From Fictibacillus sp. b24 (GTDB taxonomy: Bacteria; Bacillota; Bacilli; Bacillales; Fictibacillaceae): 64,000 nucleotides of DNA. Under the pieces are notes generated by a model that searched no databases, was not told where the DNA came from, and saw only the letters and a program-made list of their open reading frames with translations. The stretch lies in NCBI RefSeq assembly GCF_030348825.1, contig NZ_JAUCES010000005.1:1-64000 (forward strand). Reading direction: 5' to 3'. Numbering within the stretch: position 1 is the stretch's first letter; the number at the start of each line of letters is the position of its first letter. Position numbers and translations under genes: made by a program. Positions 29,028-39,646 of the stretch are shown in pieces.

Positions 29028-32000
29028 TTATGGTGTATTTGTTGTCTTTTCTTTCCTAGCATGCTTAATCTCTTTTAGGAAAAGATCAATCTGTTTCAAC
29101 AGGTCTAAATCTTTTACCCGTTTCCTATTGATGACCACTTTCATTAAGTTGTTCTGCATACCCAGGTTTACGTGTCTGCCTATCTTATTCGCGATCTCAA
29201 ACATCTTCCCGCCATCTACGGATGCTGTTGTTTTTTCATTTAACAGCATGTTGACCGTATCCTGCTTCTGTTCAATCGACTTAACGCCTTCACGCTTCGC
29301 ACGAAGTTTAATTCCTGCTACTAGCAGGAGACATTCCACTTCTACTGGATAATCACCGAAACGGTCAATAAATTCCTCTTGCAGGTCTGATATGTCTTTT
29401 AGGGCTTTCGCTGCACGAACATGTTTGTACATCTCGATCTTTTGCTTTTCGTCACCGATATAGTGTGTCGGGATATACGCATCAACCTCAAGATTAAGAT
29501 CGACCTCTTCTTCTACTTCTTTTGGTTTTGTACCTTTTCGTTCTTGAATCGCTTCTTCAAGCATTTGAGAATACAGATCAAAACCTACTGAATCGATGAA
29601 TCCGTGCTGCTGAGCACCAAGGAGATTACCTGCACCGCGAATAGACAAATCTCGCATGGCAATTTTAAATCCTGATCCTAATTCAGTAAATTCCTTTATA
29701 GCCTGAAGACGTTTCTCAGCCACTTCTGTTAAAACTTTATCACGCTGATACGTGAAATACGCATAAGCCACACGATTAGAACGACCAACACGTCCTCTAA
29801 GCTGATAAAGCTGTGAGAGCCCCATTTTATCCGCGTCATAAACGATGAGCGTATTCACGTTCGGAATGTCTACGCCTGTCTCAATAATCGTTGTTGAAAC
29901 CAACACATCATAATTTCCTTCTAAAAATTCGAGCATGACGCTTTCAAGCTCGTTCTCAGACATTTGTCCATGCGCATAGGCGACACGGCAATCAGGTACG
30001 AGCATCGATATCTGCTCGGCCATTCTTTCAATCGAATCAACACGGTTGTACAGAAAATATACTTGCCCGCCGCGGCCCATTTCCCGCTCGATCGCTTCTC
30101 GTACGAAAGAACCGTTGTAATCCATGACGTATGTCTGAACTGGGAATCTATTTTCTGGCGGTGTCTCAATAACCGAAAGATCACGAACACCTAGCATAGA
30201 CATGTGAAGTGTACGTGGAATAGGTGTAGCAGTTAATGTGAGCACATCCACATTTGATTTTAGCGTTTTGATCTTTTCTTTGTGCGTAACACCAAATCGC
30301 TGCTCTTCATCAATAATAAGCAAACCTAGATCTTTATACTGAACATCTTTTGATAGCAAACGATGTGTTCCGATCGCAATATCGACCGTACCTGCTTTCA
30401 ATCCCTTAAGCACTTCGTTTTGTTCCTTTTTGGAACGAAAACGGCTTAAACTGCCGATAGTAATTGGAAACTCTGAAAAGCGTTCTCGGAAGGTTTCAAA
30501 ATGCTGCTGTGCAAGGATCGTAGTCGGAACAAGGAAAGCCACTTGCTTTCCATCCATAATTGCCTTAAACGCTGCACGAATCGCCACTTCGGTTTTTCCG
30601 TAACCCACATCTCCACAAAGAAGGCGGTCCATCGGACGAATACTTTCCATGTCTTTCTTGATTTCGTCGATCGCACGAAGCTGGTCATCCGTTTCTTGGT
30701 ATGGAAAACTTCCCTCAAACTCACTCTGTTCTGCTCCATCTTCAGCGAATGCATAACCCCTGCTCGCTTCACGTTCTGCATAAAGCTTAATAAGATCATC
30801 CGCTATATCCTGAACAGAAGATTTAACTCTGCTTTTAACTTTTTTCCAGTCGCTTCCGCCTAGCGTATAGATCTTAGGCTCTTTCCCCTCAGATCCCACA
30901 TACTTCTGTACTTGATCGATCTGTTCTACAGGTACGTAAAGCTTATCGTTTCCGGAATATTTGATATGCAGGTAATCTTTATGAACACCTTTGATCTCGA
31001 GCGTTTCGATTCCTAAGTATCTCCCAATCCCGTGATTGACGTGAACGACATAATCGCCTACTTTTAATTCGGAGTAACTCTTGATCCGTTCAGCATTAGT
31101 CATCTTCTGTTTTCTAGCAGGACGTTTAGCCTTCTTCGTAAATACTTCTTCTTCTGTTATGACAACAAGCTTTTGCTTAACAGATTCAAATCCGCTAGCA
31201 AGATCTCCGAGCAAGATCTGACTCGTTTTCGGCTGAATATCCTGATCTTTGTCAATAATGCCTGCATCCATTTCATAATCGGCAAGCACTCGTTCCAGCC
31301 GCTGTGCACGTTCCTTGTTCATCGCAACAAAAACGATCGCAAATCCAAGCTTTTTCCAGCGGTCCATCTCACCTTTCAAAACGTTCATCTGACCGTGAAA
31401 GTTCTGCATGCTCTTGCATTCTACATTGAGAATGTTTTGAGGCTGAGTGTGCGGTACGTGTCTTAAGAATAAAGATAAATAAATGATCGGAAACGCCTTT
31501 TTATCACCAAGAAGCTGGTTGGTGTCAGGCGATATGGTCAGATCTTGAACAAGCTCTCCATGCTCGAGCAAAGCGGTCTGCCACTCCGCTTCCTCTTTAT
31601 CCAGCTGCTGGCTCGTTTCCTGAATGCGCCCGATCTCATCCATAATGATCAAGCTGTCAGACGATATGTAATTCAAAAGACTTGCGGGCTGTTCATAAAA
31701 GAGCGAAGCGTACTTATACATGCTTTGAAACTGCTGTTGTTCACGCAATCGGCCCGTTTCATAACTAATATTTTCAACGAGTGTTTCTTTTAAAGAATTA
31801 TCTTTAATATTTTTTAAAGTGGTTGCTAGCTTTGCATCAATACGCTCTGCAGCCTTGTTATAGTGTTCTTCAAACAGGATAAGCTCTTCAGCTGGAGCAA
31901 TGGAAATCTGCTCTACTTTATCTTGTGAACGCTGTGTTTCTGCTTCAAAGTAACGAATAGAATCGATTTCCGTATCAAAAAGCTCAATGCGAAGAGGATT

Positions 32001-32567
32001 TTTTTCCGTAAGTGGGTAAATATCGATAATCCCTCCACGAACACTGAATTCACCTGGTGTTTGTACCATTGACGTACGTTCATATCCCATCGCAACAAGC
32101 TTATTTAAAATTTGATCCGGATCAATATCTTCACCCATTTTAAAAGAAAGTCCGGATTGTTTCCAAACGTCTACCGGTGGAAGATATCTTCTTAATCCTG
32201 CAACAGGTGTGATAATAACACCTTTAGAAGATTGGCTTAAATAGTTTAGCGCTTCAATTCTTTGGCTTTTCAGCTCAGGACTCGAAATGGCCATCTCCGA
32301 GGATATTAGATCATTAACGGGATATAAATAAACTTCATCTTCAGATAAAAGAGAAGTTAGATCTTCATATAGTTTTTGTGCTTGAAATAGATTATGGGTT
32401 ACAACTAGCTGTGGTTTACCCGTATTCTCGTGAAGACTGCTAATGAGCATGGTTCGAGCAGAACCTGAAAGCCCCGCTACTAATTGTTCTTTGAGTCCGC
32501 CGTTTATGCCATCCAAAATAGATTTAAAGTCTTCTCCCTGGCTAAAATATTTCTTCAATCCAAGCAT
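29028..32567 (-). CDS. mfd: Transcription-repair coupling factor Mfd
   Basis: Removes RNA polymerase stalled at DNA lesions and recruits UvrA. The 1179 residues are full length: UvrB-like N-terminal part, RNA polymerase interaction domain (about 490-580; [17 protein letters not shown]), RecG-like helicase with Walker [12 protein letters not shown] (about 655) and IIDEEQRFG (about 755), motif VI region QLRGRVGRS, and the C-terminal TRCF domain. The start has GGGGGAG. It lies between fin and spoVT, as in B. subtilis. Confidence 0.97.
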   Translation of the reverse strand: MLGLKKYFSQGEDFKSILDGINGGLKEQLVAGLSGSARTMLISSLHENTGKPQLVVTHNLFQAQKLYEDLTSLLSEDEVYLYPVNDLISSEMAISSPELKSQRIEALNYLSQSSKGVIITPVAGLRRYLPPVDVWKQSGLSFKMGEDIDPDQILNKLVAMGYERTSMVQTPGEFSVRGGIIDIYPLTEKNPLRIELFDTEIDSIRYFEAETQRSQDKVEQISIAPAEELILFEEHYNKAAERIDAKLATTLKNIKDNSLKETLVENISYETGRLREQQQFQSMYKYASLFYEQPASLLNYISSDSLIIMDEIGRIQETSQQLDKEEAEWQTALLEHGELVQDLTISPDTNQLLGDKKAFPIIYLSLFLRHVPHTQPQNILNVECKSMQNFHGQMNVLKGEMDRWKKLGFAIVFVAMNKERAQRLERVLADYEMDAGIIDKDQDIQPKTSQILLGDLASGFESVKQKLVVITEEEVFTKKAKRPARKQKMTNAERIKSYSELKVGDYVVHVNHGIGRYLGIETLEIKGVHKDYLHIKYSGNDKLYVPVEQIDQVQKYVGSEGKEPKIYTLGGSDWKKVKSRVKSSVQDIADDLIKLYAEREASRGYAFAEDGAEQSEFEGSFPYQETDDQLRAIDEIKKDMESIRPMDRLLCGDVGYGKTEVAIRAAFKAIMDGKQVAFLVPTTILAQQHFETFRERFSEFPITIGSLSRFRSKKEQNEVLKGLKAGTVDIAIGTHRLLSKDVQYKDLGLLIIDEEQRFGVTHKEKIKTLKSNVDVLTLTATPIPRTLHMSMLGVRDLSVIETPPENRFPVQTYVMDYNGSFVREAIEREMGRGGQVYFLYNRVDSIERMAEQISMLVPDCRVAYAHGQMSENELESVMLEFLEGNYDVLVSTTIIETGVDIPNVNTLIVYDADKMGLSQLYQLRGRVGRSNRVAYAYFTYQRDKVLTEVAEKRLQAIKEFTELGSGFKIAMRDLSIRGAGNLLGAQQHGFIDSVGFDLYSQMLEEAIQERKGTKPKEVEEEVDLNLEVDAYIPTHYIGDEKQKIEMYKHVRAAKALKDISDLQEEFIDRFGDYPVEVECLLLVAGIKLRAKREGVKSIEQKQDTVNMLLNEKTTASVDGGKMFEIANKIGRHVNLGMQNNLMKVVINRKRVKDLDLLKQIDLFLKEIKHARKEKTTNTP

Positions 32568-32680
32568 TTCTTACTCCCCCTCTCACAAGAACTAGTCAAT
32601 ATTTCTATAATAGTAATTTGGGTCAGTTACCGAAAAGATTGTAGCTTGTGGGTTATGTTTTGGAAACTCTTCATTGACAA

Positions 32681-32809
32681 GTTGATTGAAGTGTAAGATG
32701 CGAGACTCCTGGGGGATCAGTGTGCCAGGTGAGACTCCTAACGGCGCAAAGCGCAGAGGAGGCTCACCGCACGCCCCCCGGAAAGCGAGCATCTGAAACG
32801 GAAATCAAC
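32681..32809 (+). repeat. 128-bp palindromic intergenic element, copy G
   Basis: Forward copy between fin and mfd. Stem sequences differ from the others but still pair: GGGGG/CCCCC, GTGTGC/GCACGC, CTCCT/AGGAG and an inner GCGC/GCGC hairpin. Confidence 0.9.
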
Positions 32810-32856
32810 TACTCTCAAGAACAACAAAGGGTTACATAAACACCCCATTTTAAACA

Positions 32857-32898
32857 GAAAAAGGCTTTGGCCCGCGTAGTAGGCTATGGCCAAAGCAT
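32857..32898 (-). terminator. fin terminator
   Basis: GCTTTGGCC (32864-32872) pairs perfectly with GGCCAAAGC (32888-32896) and is followed by a T-run on the minus strand. Confidence 0.85.
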
Positions 32899-32907
32899 TA
32901 CCTTATT

Positions 32908-33138
32908 TTATTGAATAAAGGATTTCAACGTATGATACTCAGGATAGCGTTCTAAAGAATCCTGACAATCCTCACATGTAGTCGTAACCTCTATATCTCC
33001 ATTCTCTTTATAGGAGAGTAATTCCTGCCGTTCTTCGCTACTTAATGTTTCAAACCCAAGATGTGCCGCATTCACAGTATGGTGATCAATCGTGCCAACA
33101 TGTGTTTTACAATGCCTGCACCTGTAATGAATAGCCAT
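32908..33138 (-). CDS. fin: Anti-sigma-F factor Fin (YabK)
   Basis: Small forespore protein that inhibits sigma-F and helps the switch to sigma-G. The 76 residues hold two CxxC pairs (CRHC near residue 7, CEDC near 56), a likely zinc site, and the conserved LGFETLSSEERQELLSYKENGD block. The ATG at 33138 follows AAGGGG; the upstream in-frame codons are not supported. Same place between pth and mfd as in B. subtilis. I could not settle its promoter. Confidence 0.94.
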   Translation of the reverse strand: MAIHYRCRHCKTHVGTIDHHTVNAAHLGFETLSSEERQELLSYKENGDIEVTTTCEDCQDSLERYPEYHTLKSFIQ

Positions 33139-33202
33139 GTACGGTCCCCTTTCGGTTAGCATTATACTAACCATTATGAGCGGAACATGTGTAATCTATT
33201 CT

Positions 33203-33763
33203 TTACCCGTTAAACTTATTCATGACTTTATCAAACGATGTTTCTATAAAAGCAGCACACGCTTTAACTGATCGGTCAATTCCGCTTTCAACATCAATCT
33301 GCTCATCTTTAGAAAAACGGTTCAGTACAAAGTCAGGCACGGGCTGTTGATTTGTAGGACGGCCGATACCAAATCGAATTCTCTTAAATTCTTGTGTGCC
33401 GAGATGAGCAATCATCGATTTAATCCCATTGTGTCCGCCAGCGCTTCCTTTAGTTCGGAGTCGCAGCTTCCCCGGAATGGTATCAAGGTCATCATAAACA
33501 ACAACCATGTCTTCTAATGGAATTTGAAAATAATCCATAAACGGTCCGATGCACTCACCTGATAAGTTCATATACGTCAGCGGTTTTAAAAGAAATACTT
33601 TTTCTCCGCCAACAAAACCTGTTCCGTATAACCCTTTAAATTTTGTTTGCTGCATAGGGATGTTTAAGGAATCGGAAAGTTTGTCAATCACTTCAAATCC
33701 TATATTATGCCGGGTTCCATCAAAACGAGATCCAGGGTTCCCGAGCCCGATAAACAGTTTCAC
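33203..33763 (-). CDS. pth: Peptidyl-tRNA hydrolase
   Basis: Recycles peptidyl-tRNAs released from ribosomes. The 186-residue protein starts with the hallmark FIGLGNPGSRFDGTRHNIGF, which contains the catalytic histidine near residue 20, and has VVYDDLDTIPGKLRLRTKGSAGGHNG (about 88-113). It is encoded between rplY and fin, the usual Bacillus order (pth is also called spoVC). Confidence 0.96.
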   Translation of the reverse strand: MKLFIGLGNPGSRFDGTRHNIGFEVIDKLSDSLNIPMQQTKFKGLYGTGFVGGEKVFLLKPLTYMNLSGECIGPFMDYFQIPLEDMVVVYDDLDTIPGKLRLRTKGSAGGHNGIKSMIAHLGTQEFKRIRFGIGRPTNQQPVPDFVLNRFSKDEQIDVESGIDRSVKACAAFIETSFDKVMNKFNG

Positions 33764-33825
33764 TTTACGTTCACCTAGCCTTTAATTGTCTTACGAACAT
33801 TATACAACAATTAGGATAACAGAAT

Positions 33826-33850
33826 AAAAACGCAGCGGCTGCTGCGTTTC
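33826..33850 (-). terminator. rplY terminator
   Basis: AACGCAGC (33829-33836) and GCTGCGTT (33841-33848) form a perfect 8-bp stem with T-rich tail on the minus strand. Confidence 0.82.
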
Positions 33851-33862
33851 GTATTCATTATT

Positions 33863-34525
33863 CTATTCGTCTTTCTTCTCTTCTTCCTGACTGTCATCAG
33901 CTACAGATTCAGAGGACTCTGGAGCATCTCCTTCAGCGTCCGCTTCTTCTGTTTCAGGATCTGTTTCTTCATCTTGAAGTTTTGGAGGGGTTACACTCGC
34001 AACCACTTCATCTTCTTCATGAAGAATTTCGTATTTTTTTCCTGTCGGTAAATCCTTAACTGATAAAGAGTCACCTATATTTAAGTCTTCAACAGAAGCT
34101 TCCAGCTGCTCTGGGAAATCGGCAGGAAGAGCTTTAACGTTTACTGTTGCCAGCACACGCTGCAGTACTCCGCCTTCTTTAACCCCAACAGATTCACCTG
34201 TAAGTACAACTGGTACCTCAGCTTCTGTTTCTTTATTTAAGTCAATAGCTAGGAAATCTACGTGTGTAACAGAATTCTTCAAAGGATGAACCTGCATATC
34301 CTGCACCATAACAGAATAGTCTTTTCCATCCACTTTCAGTTTAAGTACACCGTTCTTTCCTACTTCTCTGTAGGCTTTAATAAATTCTGGCTCATCAACA
34401 GATAGAGCTACAGACTTTGTTCCATATCCATAAAGGTTCGCTGGAAAATGTCCTTTGTTTCTTAATTCACTTAACGTTGAACGTTTGTCAGTATTTCTTT
34501 TTTCGACTGTTAGATTCGTTGCCAT
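33863..34525 (-). CDS. rplY: 50S ribosomal protein L25, general stress form (Ctc)
   Basis: Binds 5S rRNA in the large subunit. The 220 residues comprise the L25 domain (1-90; STLSELRNKGHFPANLYGYG), the TL5-type C-terminal domain (about 95-185), and a very acidic tail of about 35 residues. The ATG at 34525 follows AAAGGTGG. A sigma-B-type promoter (34566-34591) fits the known role of Ctc as a general stress protein. Confidence 0.95.
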   Translation of the reverse strand: MATNLTVEKRNTDKRSTLSELRNKGHFPANLYGYGTKSVALSVDEPEFIKAYREVGKNGVLKLKVDGKDYSVMVQDMQVHPLKNSVTHVDFLAIDLNKETEAEVPVVLTGESVGVKEGGVLQRVLATVNVKALPADFPEQLEASVEDLNIGDSLSVKDLPTGKKYEILHEEDEVVASVTPPKLQDEETDPETEEADAEGDAPESSESVADDSQEEEKKDE

Positions 34526-34565
34526 AATGAGATCCACCTTTCCTATTTCGAGTCTCTTTAAAGCA

Positions 34566-34591
34566 TTACCCGAACTGAAAGATTTTAAAAC
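34566..34591 (-). promoter_or_regulatory. rplY (ctc) promoter, sigma-B type
   Basis: On the minus strand GTTTTA (34586-34591), 14-bp spacer, GGGTAA (34566-34571), against the sigma-B consensus GTTTNA / GGGTAT. In B. subtilis ctc is the classic sigma-B gene. Confidence 0.75.
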
Positions 34592-34693
34592 GCGAAGTTA
34601 GAAATCGTTTTAGCAAGCATTTCTTAAAGCGAAATGTTCCGAAATTTAATTGTTGCTTAAAGAGATGTTTTTCTGTTTTGCTTCCGTGAAAAA

Positions 34694-34821
34694 GTTGATA
34701 GGAGCGGAAGATGCGAGACTCCTGCGGGACAGGCGGGCAGGTGAGACACTTATACGTGAAACGTACGAATGTGGCTCACCGCCTGCCCCGCGGAAAGCGA
34801 GCATCTGGAGCGGATATCAAC
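34694..34821 (+). repeat. 128-bp palindromic intergenic element, copy H
   Basis: Forward copy between prs and rplY. The ends are GTTGATA and TATCAAC, a paired change from the usual GTTGATT/AATCAAC. On the minus strand five T follow the hairpin, so here it could also terminate prs, which has no other terminator. Confidence 0.92.
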
Positions 34822-34859
34822 ACTTTCAAGAGCACAAGAGCAAACAGTTTTTTAAAATC

Positions 34860-35810
34860 TTAATCAAACAATTTTGAAACTGATAACTGTTCGTGTACGC
34901 GAATGATCGCTTCTCCTAATAAAGGAGCTACAGAAAGCTGAGTCACTTTATCAATCTTCTTTTCTTCAGGAAGAACGATTGTATTTGTAACTACAAGCTC
35001 TTTTATTGAAGAGTTTTGGATGCGGTCCATCGCAGGGCCTGAAAGTACTGGGTGCGTACAGCATGCATACACTTCTTTAGCACCGTTCTCAATCAATGCA
35101 TTAGCCGCTAATGTAATCGTACCAGCAGTATCGATAATATCATCGATCAAGATTGCTGTTTTTCCTTCAATGTTACCAACGATATTCATAACTTCAGATA
35201 CGTTCGGGCGCGGACGGCGTTTATCGATAATAGCAATTGGTGCTTTTAGACGATCTGCCATCTTACGTGCTCTCGTAACACCGCCATGATCTGGCGAGAC
35301 AATTACGATATCATCTAGTTCTTTATTTGCAAAATAATTTGCCAAAATCGGCACACCAAGCAATTGGTCAACTGGGATGTCGAAGAAGCCTTGAATTTGA
35401 GTTGCATGAAGATCGATAGCAATTACACGTGTTGCTCCAGCAGTTTCAAGCAAGTTAGCTACAAGTTTAGCTGTGATCGGTTCACGGGCACGAGCTTTAC
35501 GGTCTTGACGAGCATAGCCATAATAAGGCATTACAACGTTAATTGTTTTTGCAGATGCACGTTTAAGTGCATCGATCATGATTAATAGTTCCATCAAGTG
35601 CTGGTTAACAGGGTCGCTTGTGGATTGAATAACGTATACTTCACAACCGCGAATACTCTCTTCAATATTAATTTGAATTTCCCCGTCGCTAAACTTTGTT
35701 ACTGAACTTTCTCCAAGTTCAATTCCAATGTGCTGAGCAATCTCCTTTGATAATTCTTTATTAGAATTTAACGTGAAAACTTTCAATGTAGGATCTACAT
35801 ACGTACTCAT
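34860..35810 (-). CDS. prs: Ribose-phosphate pyrophosphokinase
   Basis: Makes PRPP from ribose 5-phosphate and ATP for nucleotide, His and Trp synthesis. The 316-residue class I enzyme has the ATP loop [16 protein letters not shown], the catalytic flexible loop region [17 protein letters not shown] and the PRPP motif [13 protein letters not shown] (about 218-230). The ATG at 35810 is six bases after GGAG; an upstream in-frame ATG (35822) lies in the ribosome binding region. It follows glmU by 30 bp, so the two are co-transcribed. Confidence 0.96.
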   Translation of the reverse strand: MSTYVDPTLKVFTLNSNKELSKEIAQHIGIELGESSVTKFSDGEIQINIEESIRGCEVYVIQSTSDPVNQHLMELLIMIDALKRASAKTINVVMPYYGYARQDRKARAREPITAKLVANLLETAGATRVIAIDLHATQIQGFFDIPVDQLLGVPILANYFANKELDDIVIVSPDHGGVTRARKMADRLKAPIAIIDKRRPRPNVSEVMNIVGNIEGKTAILIDDIIDTAGTITLAANALIENGAKEVYACCTHPVLSGPAMDRIQNSSIKELVVTNTIVLPEEKKIDKVTQLSVAPLLGEAIIRVHEQLSVSKLFD

Positions 35811-35840
35811 TGATGGCTCCATCCTTCCCCACTCTTAAAA

Positions 35841-37220
35841 TTATTGGTTTTGCTTTTCGTTTAACTTTTGAACGTAATTTTCTTTTACCGTTTGACGCGA
35901 TCTTGCAATGGATAGTGAATCAGCAGGTACATCGTTCGTAATCGTCGAACCTGCGGCAACATAAGCATTTTTCCCAACAGTAACAGGAGCAACTAAGTTC
36001 GAGTTGCAACCAATAAATGCCCCATCTTCTACCTTGGTTAGGAATTTGTTCTTGCCATCATAATTCACTGTGATAGACCCGCAGCCTAAGTTTACATCTT
36101 TTCCGATCTCAGCATCACCGATGTAGCTAAGATGAGATGCTTTACTTCCTGTACTCATCACGGATTTTTTTATTTCTACAAAGTTTCCGATCTTTACTTT
36201 GTTCTCAAGAACGGACTTCGGACGGATGTGAGCAAATGGACCGATTGCCGTCAGATCTCCCACTTCACTGTCATGAATCACGGACTGACGAATCGTGTTT
36301 CCACTTCCGATCACGCTATCTTTAATTTCGGATTGAGGACCGATGATGTTTTCTTCACCAATTTTTGTTTGACCTAAAATTACAGTGCCAGGGTAGATCA
36401 CCGTGTCACTTCCAATTTCAGCATCATCTGAAATATACGTTTGTTCTGGGTCGATCAACGTAACACCATTTCTCATGTGACGCTCATTGATGCGCTTTTT
36501 CATGTAGCGTTCAGCTTGTGAAAGCGCCACTCGATCGTTTACCCCAAGTGTTTCATTAAAATCTGGTGTTTGATAAGCAGCTACAACTTCGCCTGCTTTT
36601 TTGAGAATTTCTATAACATCAGGCAAGTAGTACTCACCTTGTACGTTGTCATTGTTTACTTGCTTTAATGCTTCAAATAGTGCTTTATTATCAAAACAGT
36701 AAGTTCCTGTATTGATCTCAGTCACTTTTCGTTCTTCCTCTGATGCATCTTTATGCTCAACATTTCTTTCAACAGTTCCTTCACTGTTACGAATAATTCG
36801 GCCGTAACCTGTAGGATCTTCAGCCTTGGCTGTTAGAATGGTAGCTTTTGCACCTAGTGACTCATGTTCAGCAATAAGCTTTTCCATCGTTTCCGAAGTA
36901 ATAAGAGGTGTATCACCACAAACAACAAGTGTGATTCCTTCTTCATTAGCTAGCGCGTTTTCAGCCTGCATAACAGCATGTGCTGTACCAAGCTGCTCTT
37001 CTTGAAGCACATACTGAATATCGGAGCCTAATTGATCCTGAACTTTCTCAGCACCATGGCCCACAACAGCCACCATTTGTTTCATTTGAAGAGAGCTGAT
37101 CTGATCAACAACATGTTGAACCATCGGCTTACCACAAACAGGATGTAATACTTTATATAATTTGGATTTCATCCTTGTTCCTTGACCCGCAGCAAGAATG
37201 ACCGCATAGCGATTTGTCAT
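35841..37220 (-). CDS. glmU: Bifunctional N-acetylglucosamine-1-phosphate uridyltransferase / glucosamine-1-phosphate acetyltransferase
   Basis: Makes UDP-GlcNAc for wall and teichoic acid synthesis. The 459 residues contain the N-terminal nucleotidyltransferase ([20 protein letters not shown], residues 7-26) and the C-terminal left-handed beta-helix acetyltransferase (from about 250; repeated hexapeptides such as [13 protein letters not shown]). The ATG at 37220 follows TGGAGG; the longer in-frame start is not supported. It stands between spoVG and prs, as in B. subtilis. Confidence 0.97.
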   Translation of the reverse strand: MTNRYAVILAAGQGTRMKSKLYKVLHPVCGKPMVQHVVDQISSLQMKQMVAVVGHGAEKVQDQLGSDIQYVLQEEQLGTAHAVMQAENALANEEGITLVVCGDTPLITSETMEKLIAEHESLGAKATILTAKAEDPTGYGRIIRNSEGTVERNVEHKDASEEERKVTEINTGTYCFDNKALFEALKQVNNDNVQGEYYLPDVIEILKKAGEVVAAYQTPDFNETLGVNDRVALSQAERYMKKRINERHMRNGVTLIDPEQTYISDDAEIGSDTVIYPGTVILGQTKIGEENIIGPQSEIKDSVIGSGNTIRQSVIHDSEVGDLTAIGPFAHIRPKSVLENKVKIGNFVEIKKSVMSTGSKASHLSYIGDAEIGKDVNLGCGSITVNYDGKNKFLTKVEDGAFIGCNSNLVAPVTVGKNAYVAAGSTITNDVPADSLSIARSRQTVKENYVQKLNEKQNQ

Positions 37221-37409
37221 AGTGAACCTCCATCCATTTCCTAAATCTTTATATACCATTACGAATATATCTTAAACGCGTAGTCATTTCAAGAAGTGGA
37301 TAGGGATTGTCAACGGTTTGATAAATTTTGGCCGGAAAACAGAAGAAATTCTAGTAATTATGGGGTACATATAGGAAGGTTCTATCTATTGAGGAAAAAA
37401 TGAGCAAAT

Positions 37410-37441
37410 AAAAAGAACCTAATCGTTTTGACCAGGCTCTA
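37410..37441 (-). terminator. spoVG terminator
   Basis: AGAACCT (37414-37420) pairs with AGGCTCT (37434-37440) with one wobble; T-run follows on the minus strand. Confidence 0.65.
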
Positions 37442-37457
37442 AATTCTTATTGAGATA

Positions 37458-37748
37458 TTAAGAAGCCCCTGCTTCCTCTAAAGCAGACTCCATTTCTCCC
37501 ATACGGTGATATTCTGTTAATACCGCGTTTTGGATCTTCTCACGAGTACTTGACGTGATCGGATGCGCGATATCACGGAACTCTCCATCTGGTGTTCGTT
37601 TGCTTGGCATAGCTACGAACATTCCATTATTGCCATCAATTACCCTAATATCATGAATAACAAATTCATGATCGATTGTAATGGAGGCAATCGCTTTCAT
37701 ACGGCCTTCTGTATTTACACGGCGTAATCTTACGTCAGTCACTTCCAT
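37458..37748 (-). CDS. spoVG: Septation/regulatory protein SpoVG
   Basis: Small conserved protein (96 residues) affecting septation and gene expression; RNA/DNA binding is reported for homologues. The sequence is typical: [20 protein letters not shown] at the start and [20 protein letters not shown] in the middle. The start has a GGTGGTG ribosome binding site. A sigma-H-type promoter with an upstream A/T block (37790-37818) matches the well-studied AbrB-repressed promoter of B. subtilis. Confidence 0.96.
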   Translation of the reverse strand: MEVTDVRLRRVNTEGRMKAIASITIDHEFVIHDIRVIDGNNGMFVAMPSKRTPDGEFRDIAHPITSSTREKIQNAVLTEYHRMGEMESALEEAGAS

Positions 37749-37789
37749 TCACAAACACCACCTTTTTCCAAAATAAGAACGTAATACTA

Positions 37790-37818
37790 CAATTCTTCAG
37801 CATTTTACAAAATCCTTC
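37790..37818 (-). promoter_or_regulatory. spoVG promoter, sigma-H type
   Basis: On the minus strand GAAGGATTT (37810-37818), 11-bp spacer, GAAGAATTG (37790-37798), matching RnAGGAwWW / RnnGAATww. An A/T-rich block of about 35 bp lies directly upstream, where B. subtilis has its AbrB-binding AT box. Confidence 0.75.
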
Positions 37819-38160
37819 TTTGAATAATAAAAATTTTTAAAAAATTTGTGACGCCGCTCCCAGCATAGTCTTATAAGTTCCTTTTTGAGTGCATCGCTCA
37901 AGTAACTCAAGAAGAAATTTGTTTCGTTTGACATTAGTTACAGATGATTTACTCTGGTTAGCTTTTTTATCAATAATCAGCGTAATTCTAGGTGAAGCTA
38001 GCATTCTTAAACGAAAATCAACTAAATCTATGACTAAAATAGGTGGCGAAAACAGTTCTATTGTAGAATCGGGTGTATTTCAGCTCATTATCGGTGCTCT
38101 GAACGGATTTTAGTTATACCTGTCGGGGTATTTAAGACCTTAATTCAAGAAATATAAAAA

Positions 38161-38244
38161 ATAATCCTAGAAATTTCGGAGATAATCCCGCGAGTTTTGG
38201 CAATAATCCAGCGAGTTTTCCTCATATATCGGCGAGTTTACATA
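38161..38244. repeat. 21-bp periodic array 4 (four units)
   Basis: Units begin at 38161, 38182, 38203 and 38224 with ATAATCC(C/A)GCGAGTTTT as the core; exactly 21 bp each. It lies between the ridA terminator and spoVG. The rest of 37850-38160 shows no gene. Confidence 0.92.
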
Positions 38245-38357
38245 TTCGACAACTATTAACCAGTCCTATACCCTCAAGATTAAACAATAACTCTCAGCCG
38301 ACACTTCTCATACAACCAAAAATTGTTGCTAATCAATATGATTTTTAAAAGAGCAAA

Positions 38358-38385
38358 ACAAAAAAAGCCCCATAAAGGGACTTAT
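38358..38385 (-). terminator. ridA terminator
   Basis: AAGCCCC (38365-38371) and GGGACTT (38377-38383) pair with one wobble; T-run follows on the minus strand. The stem includes the stop codon. Confidence 0.75.
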
Positions 38386-38756
38386 TTTGTAAGTGCAATC
38401 ACTTCTATTTCAACTTTTGCATCTTTTGGAAGACGTGCGACTTCTACACAAGATCTTGCTGGTTTATGATCGTTAAAGTATTGGCCATACACTTCATTAA
38501 TCTCTGCGAACTCGTTCATATCACTTATAAAAACCGTAGCTTTAACGACTTGGTCAAGTGATGATCCCGCTTCCTTAAGGACCGCTTGCAGGTTGCGAAA
38601 AACTTGATGTGTCTGTTCTTTTACATCACCTTCAACCATAACTCCTTCTTTTGTAAGAGGAATCTGTCCTGAACTAAAAAATAATTGGTCGATTACGATA
38701 CCTTGAGAATATGGACCGATTGCTGCAGGTGCTTCTTCTGTATGAACTTTTTTCAT
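38382..38756 (-). CDS. ridA: Reactive intermediate/imine deaminase RidA (YabJ)
   Basis: Hydrolyses reactive enamine/imine intermediates from PLP enzymes. The 124-residue YjgF/YER057c/UK114 protein has the family motifs [12 protein letters not shown] (residues 8-19) and the arginine in [17 protein letters not shown] (near 103). The ATG overlaps the purR stop (TGATG), so translation is coupled. In B. subtilis yabJ is required for full purine regulation with PurR. Confidence 0.95.
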   Translation of the reverse strand: MKKVHTEEAPAAIGPYSQGIVIDQLFFSSGQIPLTKEGVMVEGDVKEQTHQVFRNLQAVLKEAGSSLDQVVKATVFISDMNEFAEINEVYGQYFNDHKPARSCVEVARLPKDAKVEIEVIALTK

Positions 38757-39586
38757 CACGCACTACCTCCATTTAGAAAATAATTGCCTTTTTCAACTTC
38801 AATACGGTTTTCTTTTTCGTTCACTTGAGCTAGGCGCGCGATTGACACATAGTCATCAACAAGACGTTCGGAAACTTCTTGCGCCTCGACTAAAACACCG
38901 ATTCCTTCGATATGCGCCTGAAACTCTTCAATCAAGCTGATCATGCCTTTAATCGTACCGCCCGCTTTCATAAAGTCATCGATTACAAGTACACGAGAAC
39001 CTTGTTTAATGCTTCGTCGAGCAAGGGCCATCGTTTGAATGCGTTTTGTCGAACCTGAAACATAGTTAATACTTACTGTTGACCCTTCCGTTACCCTGCT
39101 ATTGCTTCTCACAACGACTACAGGAACATTTAAGTGCGTTGCTACTGCGTAAGCAAGCGGAATTCCTTTCGTTGCTATCGTCATCACAACATCAATTTTT
39201 CGAGAAGAGAAGATGGACGCAAACAGTCTTCCGATCTGGTTGACGAGTCTTGGGTTTCCAATGATATCTGTTACGTACAAATAACCTCCAGGTAAGATAC
39301 GGCTCGGATCTTCAAGAAGCTGAACAAGTTCTTCAACTGTTGTTTCAGCTTCAGCATGATCGATACCTGGAATGTATTTAACGCCGCCCGCTGCGCCAGG
39401 AACCGTTTGAACGTGACCTAACCCGTGCTGTTCGAAATGCTCTTTAATGATAGCAAGATCTTCACTTATTGAAGATTTAGCTGATTCGTACCGTTCTACA
39501 AAATAAGATAAAGGGATGAGTTGGTGGGGATGATGAAGAAGGTAAGCTGTTAAATCTACCATTCTTCCGCTTCTTTTTAATTTCAT
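38756..39586 (-). CDS. purR: Purine operon repressor PurR
   Basis: Represses purine genes at PurBoxes; PRPP relieves repression. The 276 residues have an N-terminal winged helix (1-70; [21 protein letters not shown]) and a PRTase-like domain with the PRPP motif [13 protein letters not shown] (about 197-209). The ATG at 39586 lies five bases after GGAGG; the in-frame TTG upstream is part of that site. A PurBox-like sequence just upstream suggests autoregulation. Coupled to ridA. Confidence 0.96.
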   Translation of the reverse strand: MKLKRSGRMVDLTAYLLHHPHQLIPLSYFVERYESAKSSISEDLAIIKEHFEQHGLGHVQTVPGAAGGVKYIPGIDHAEAETTVEELVQLLEDPSRILPGGYLYVTDIIGNPRLVNQIGRLFASIFSSRKIDVVMTIATKGIPLAYAVATHLNVPVVVVRSNSRVTEGSTVSINYVSGSTKRIQTMALARRSIKQGSRVLVIDDFMKAGGTIKGMISLIEEFQAHIEGIGVLVEAQEVSERLVDDYVSIARLAQVNEKENRIEVEKGNYFLNGGSA

Positions 39587-39596
39587 ATTATCCTCC

Positions 39597-39640
39597 AAAA
39601 CCGAATGTTTGAAGATAATATACCATTTTTATACGGATTT
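39597..39640. promoter_or_regulatory. Possible PurBox pair upstream of purR
   Basis: AAAACCGAATGTT (39597-39609) is two bases from the PurBox consensus AWWWCCGAACWWT; a weak inverted partner ends at 39640 (TACGGATTT). Spacing is about 18 bp, close to the usual 16-17. Confidence 0.4.
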
Positions 39641-39646
39641 TATCAA

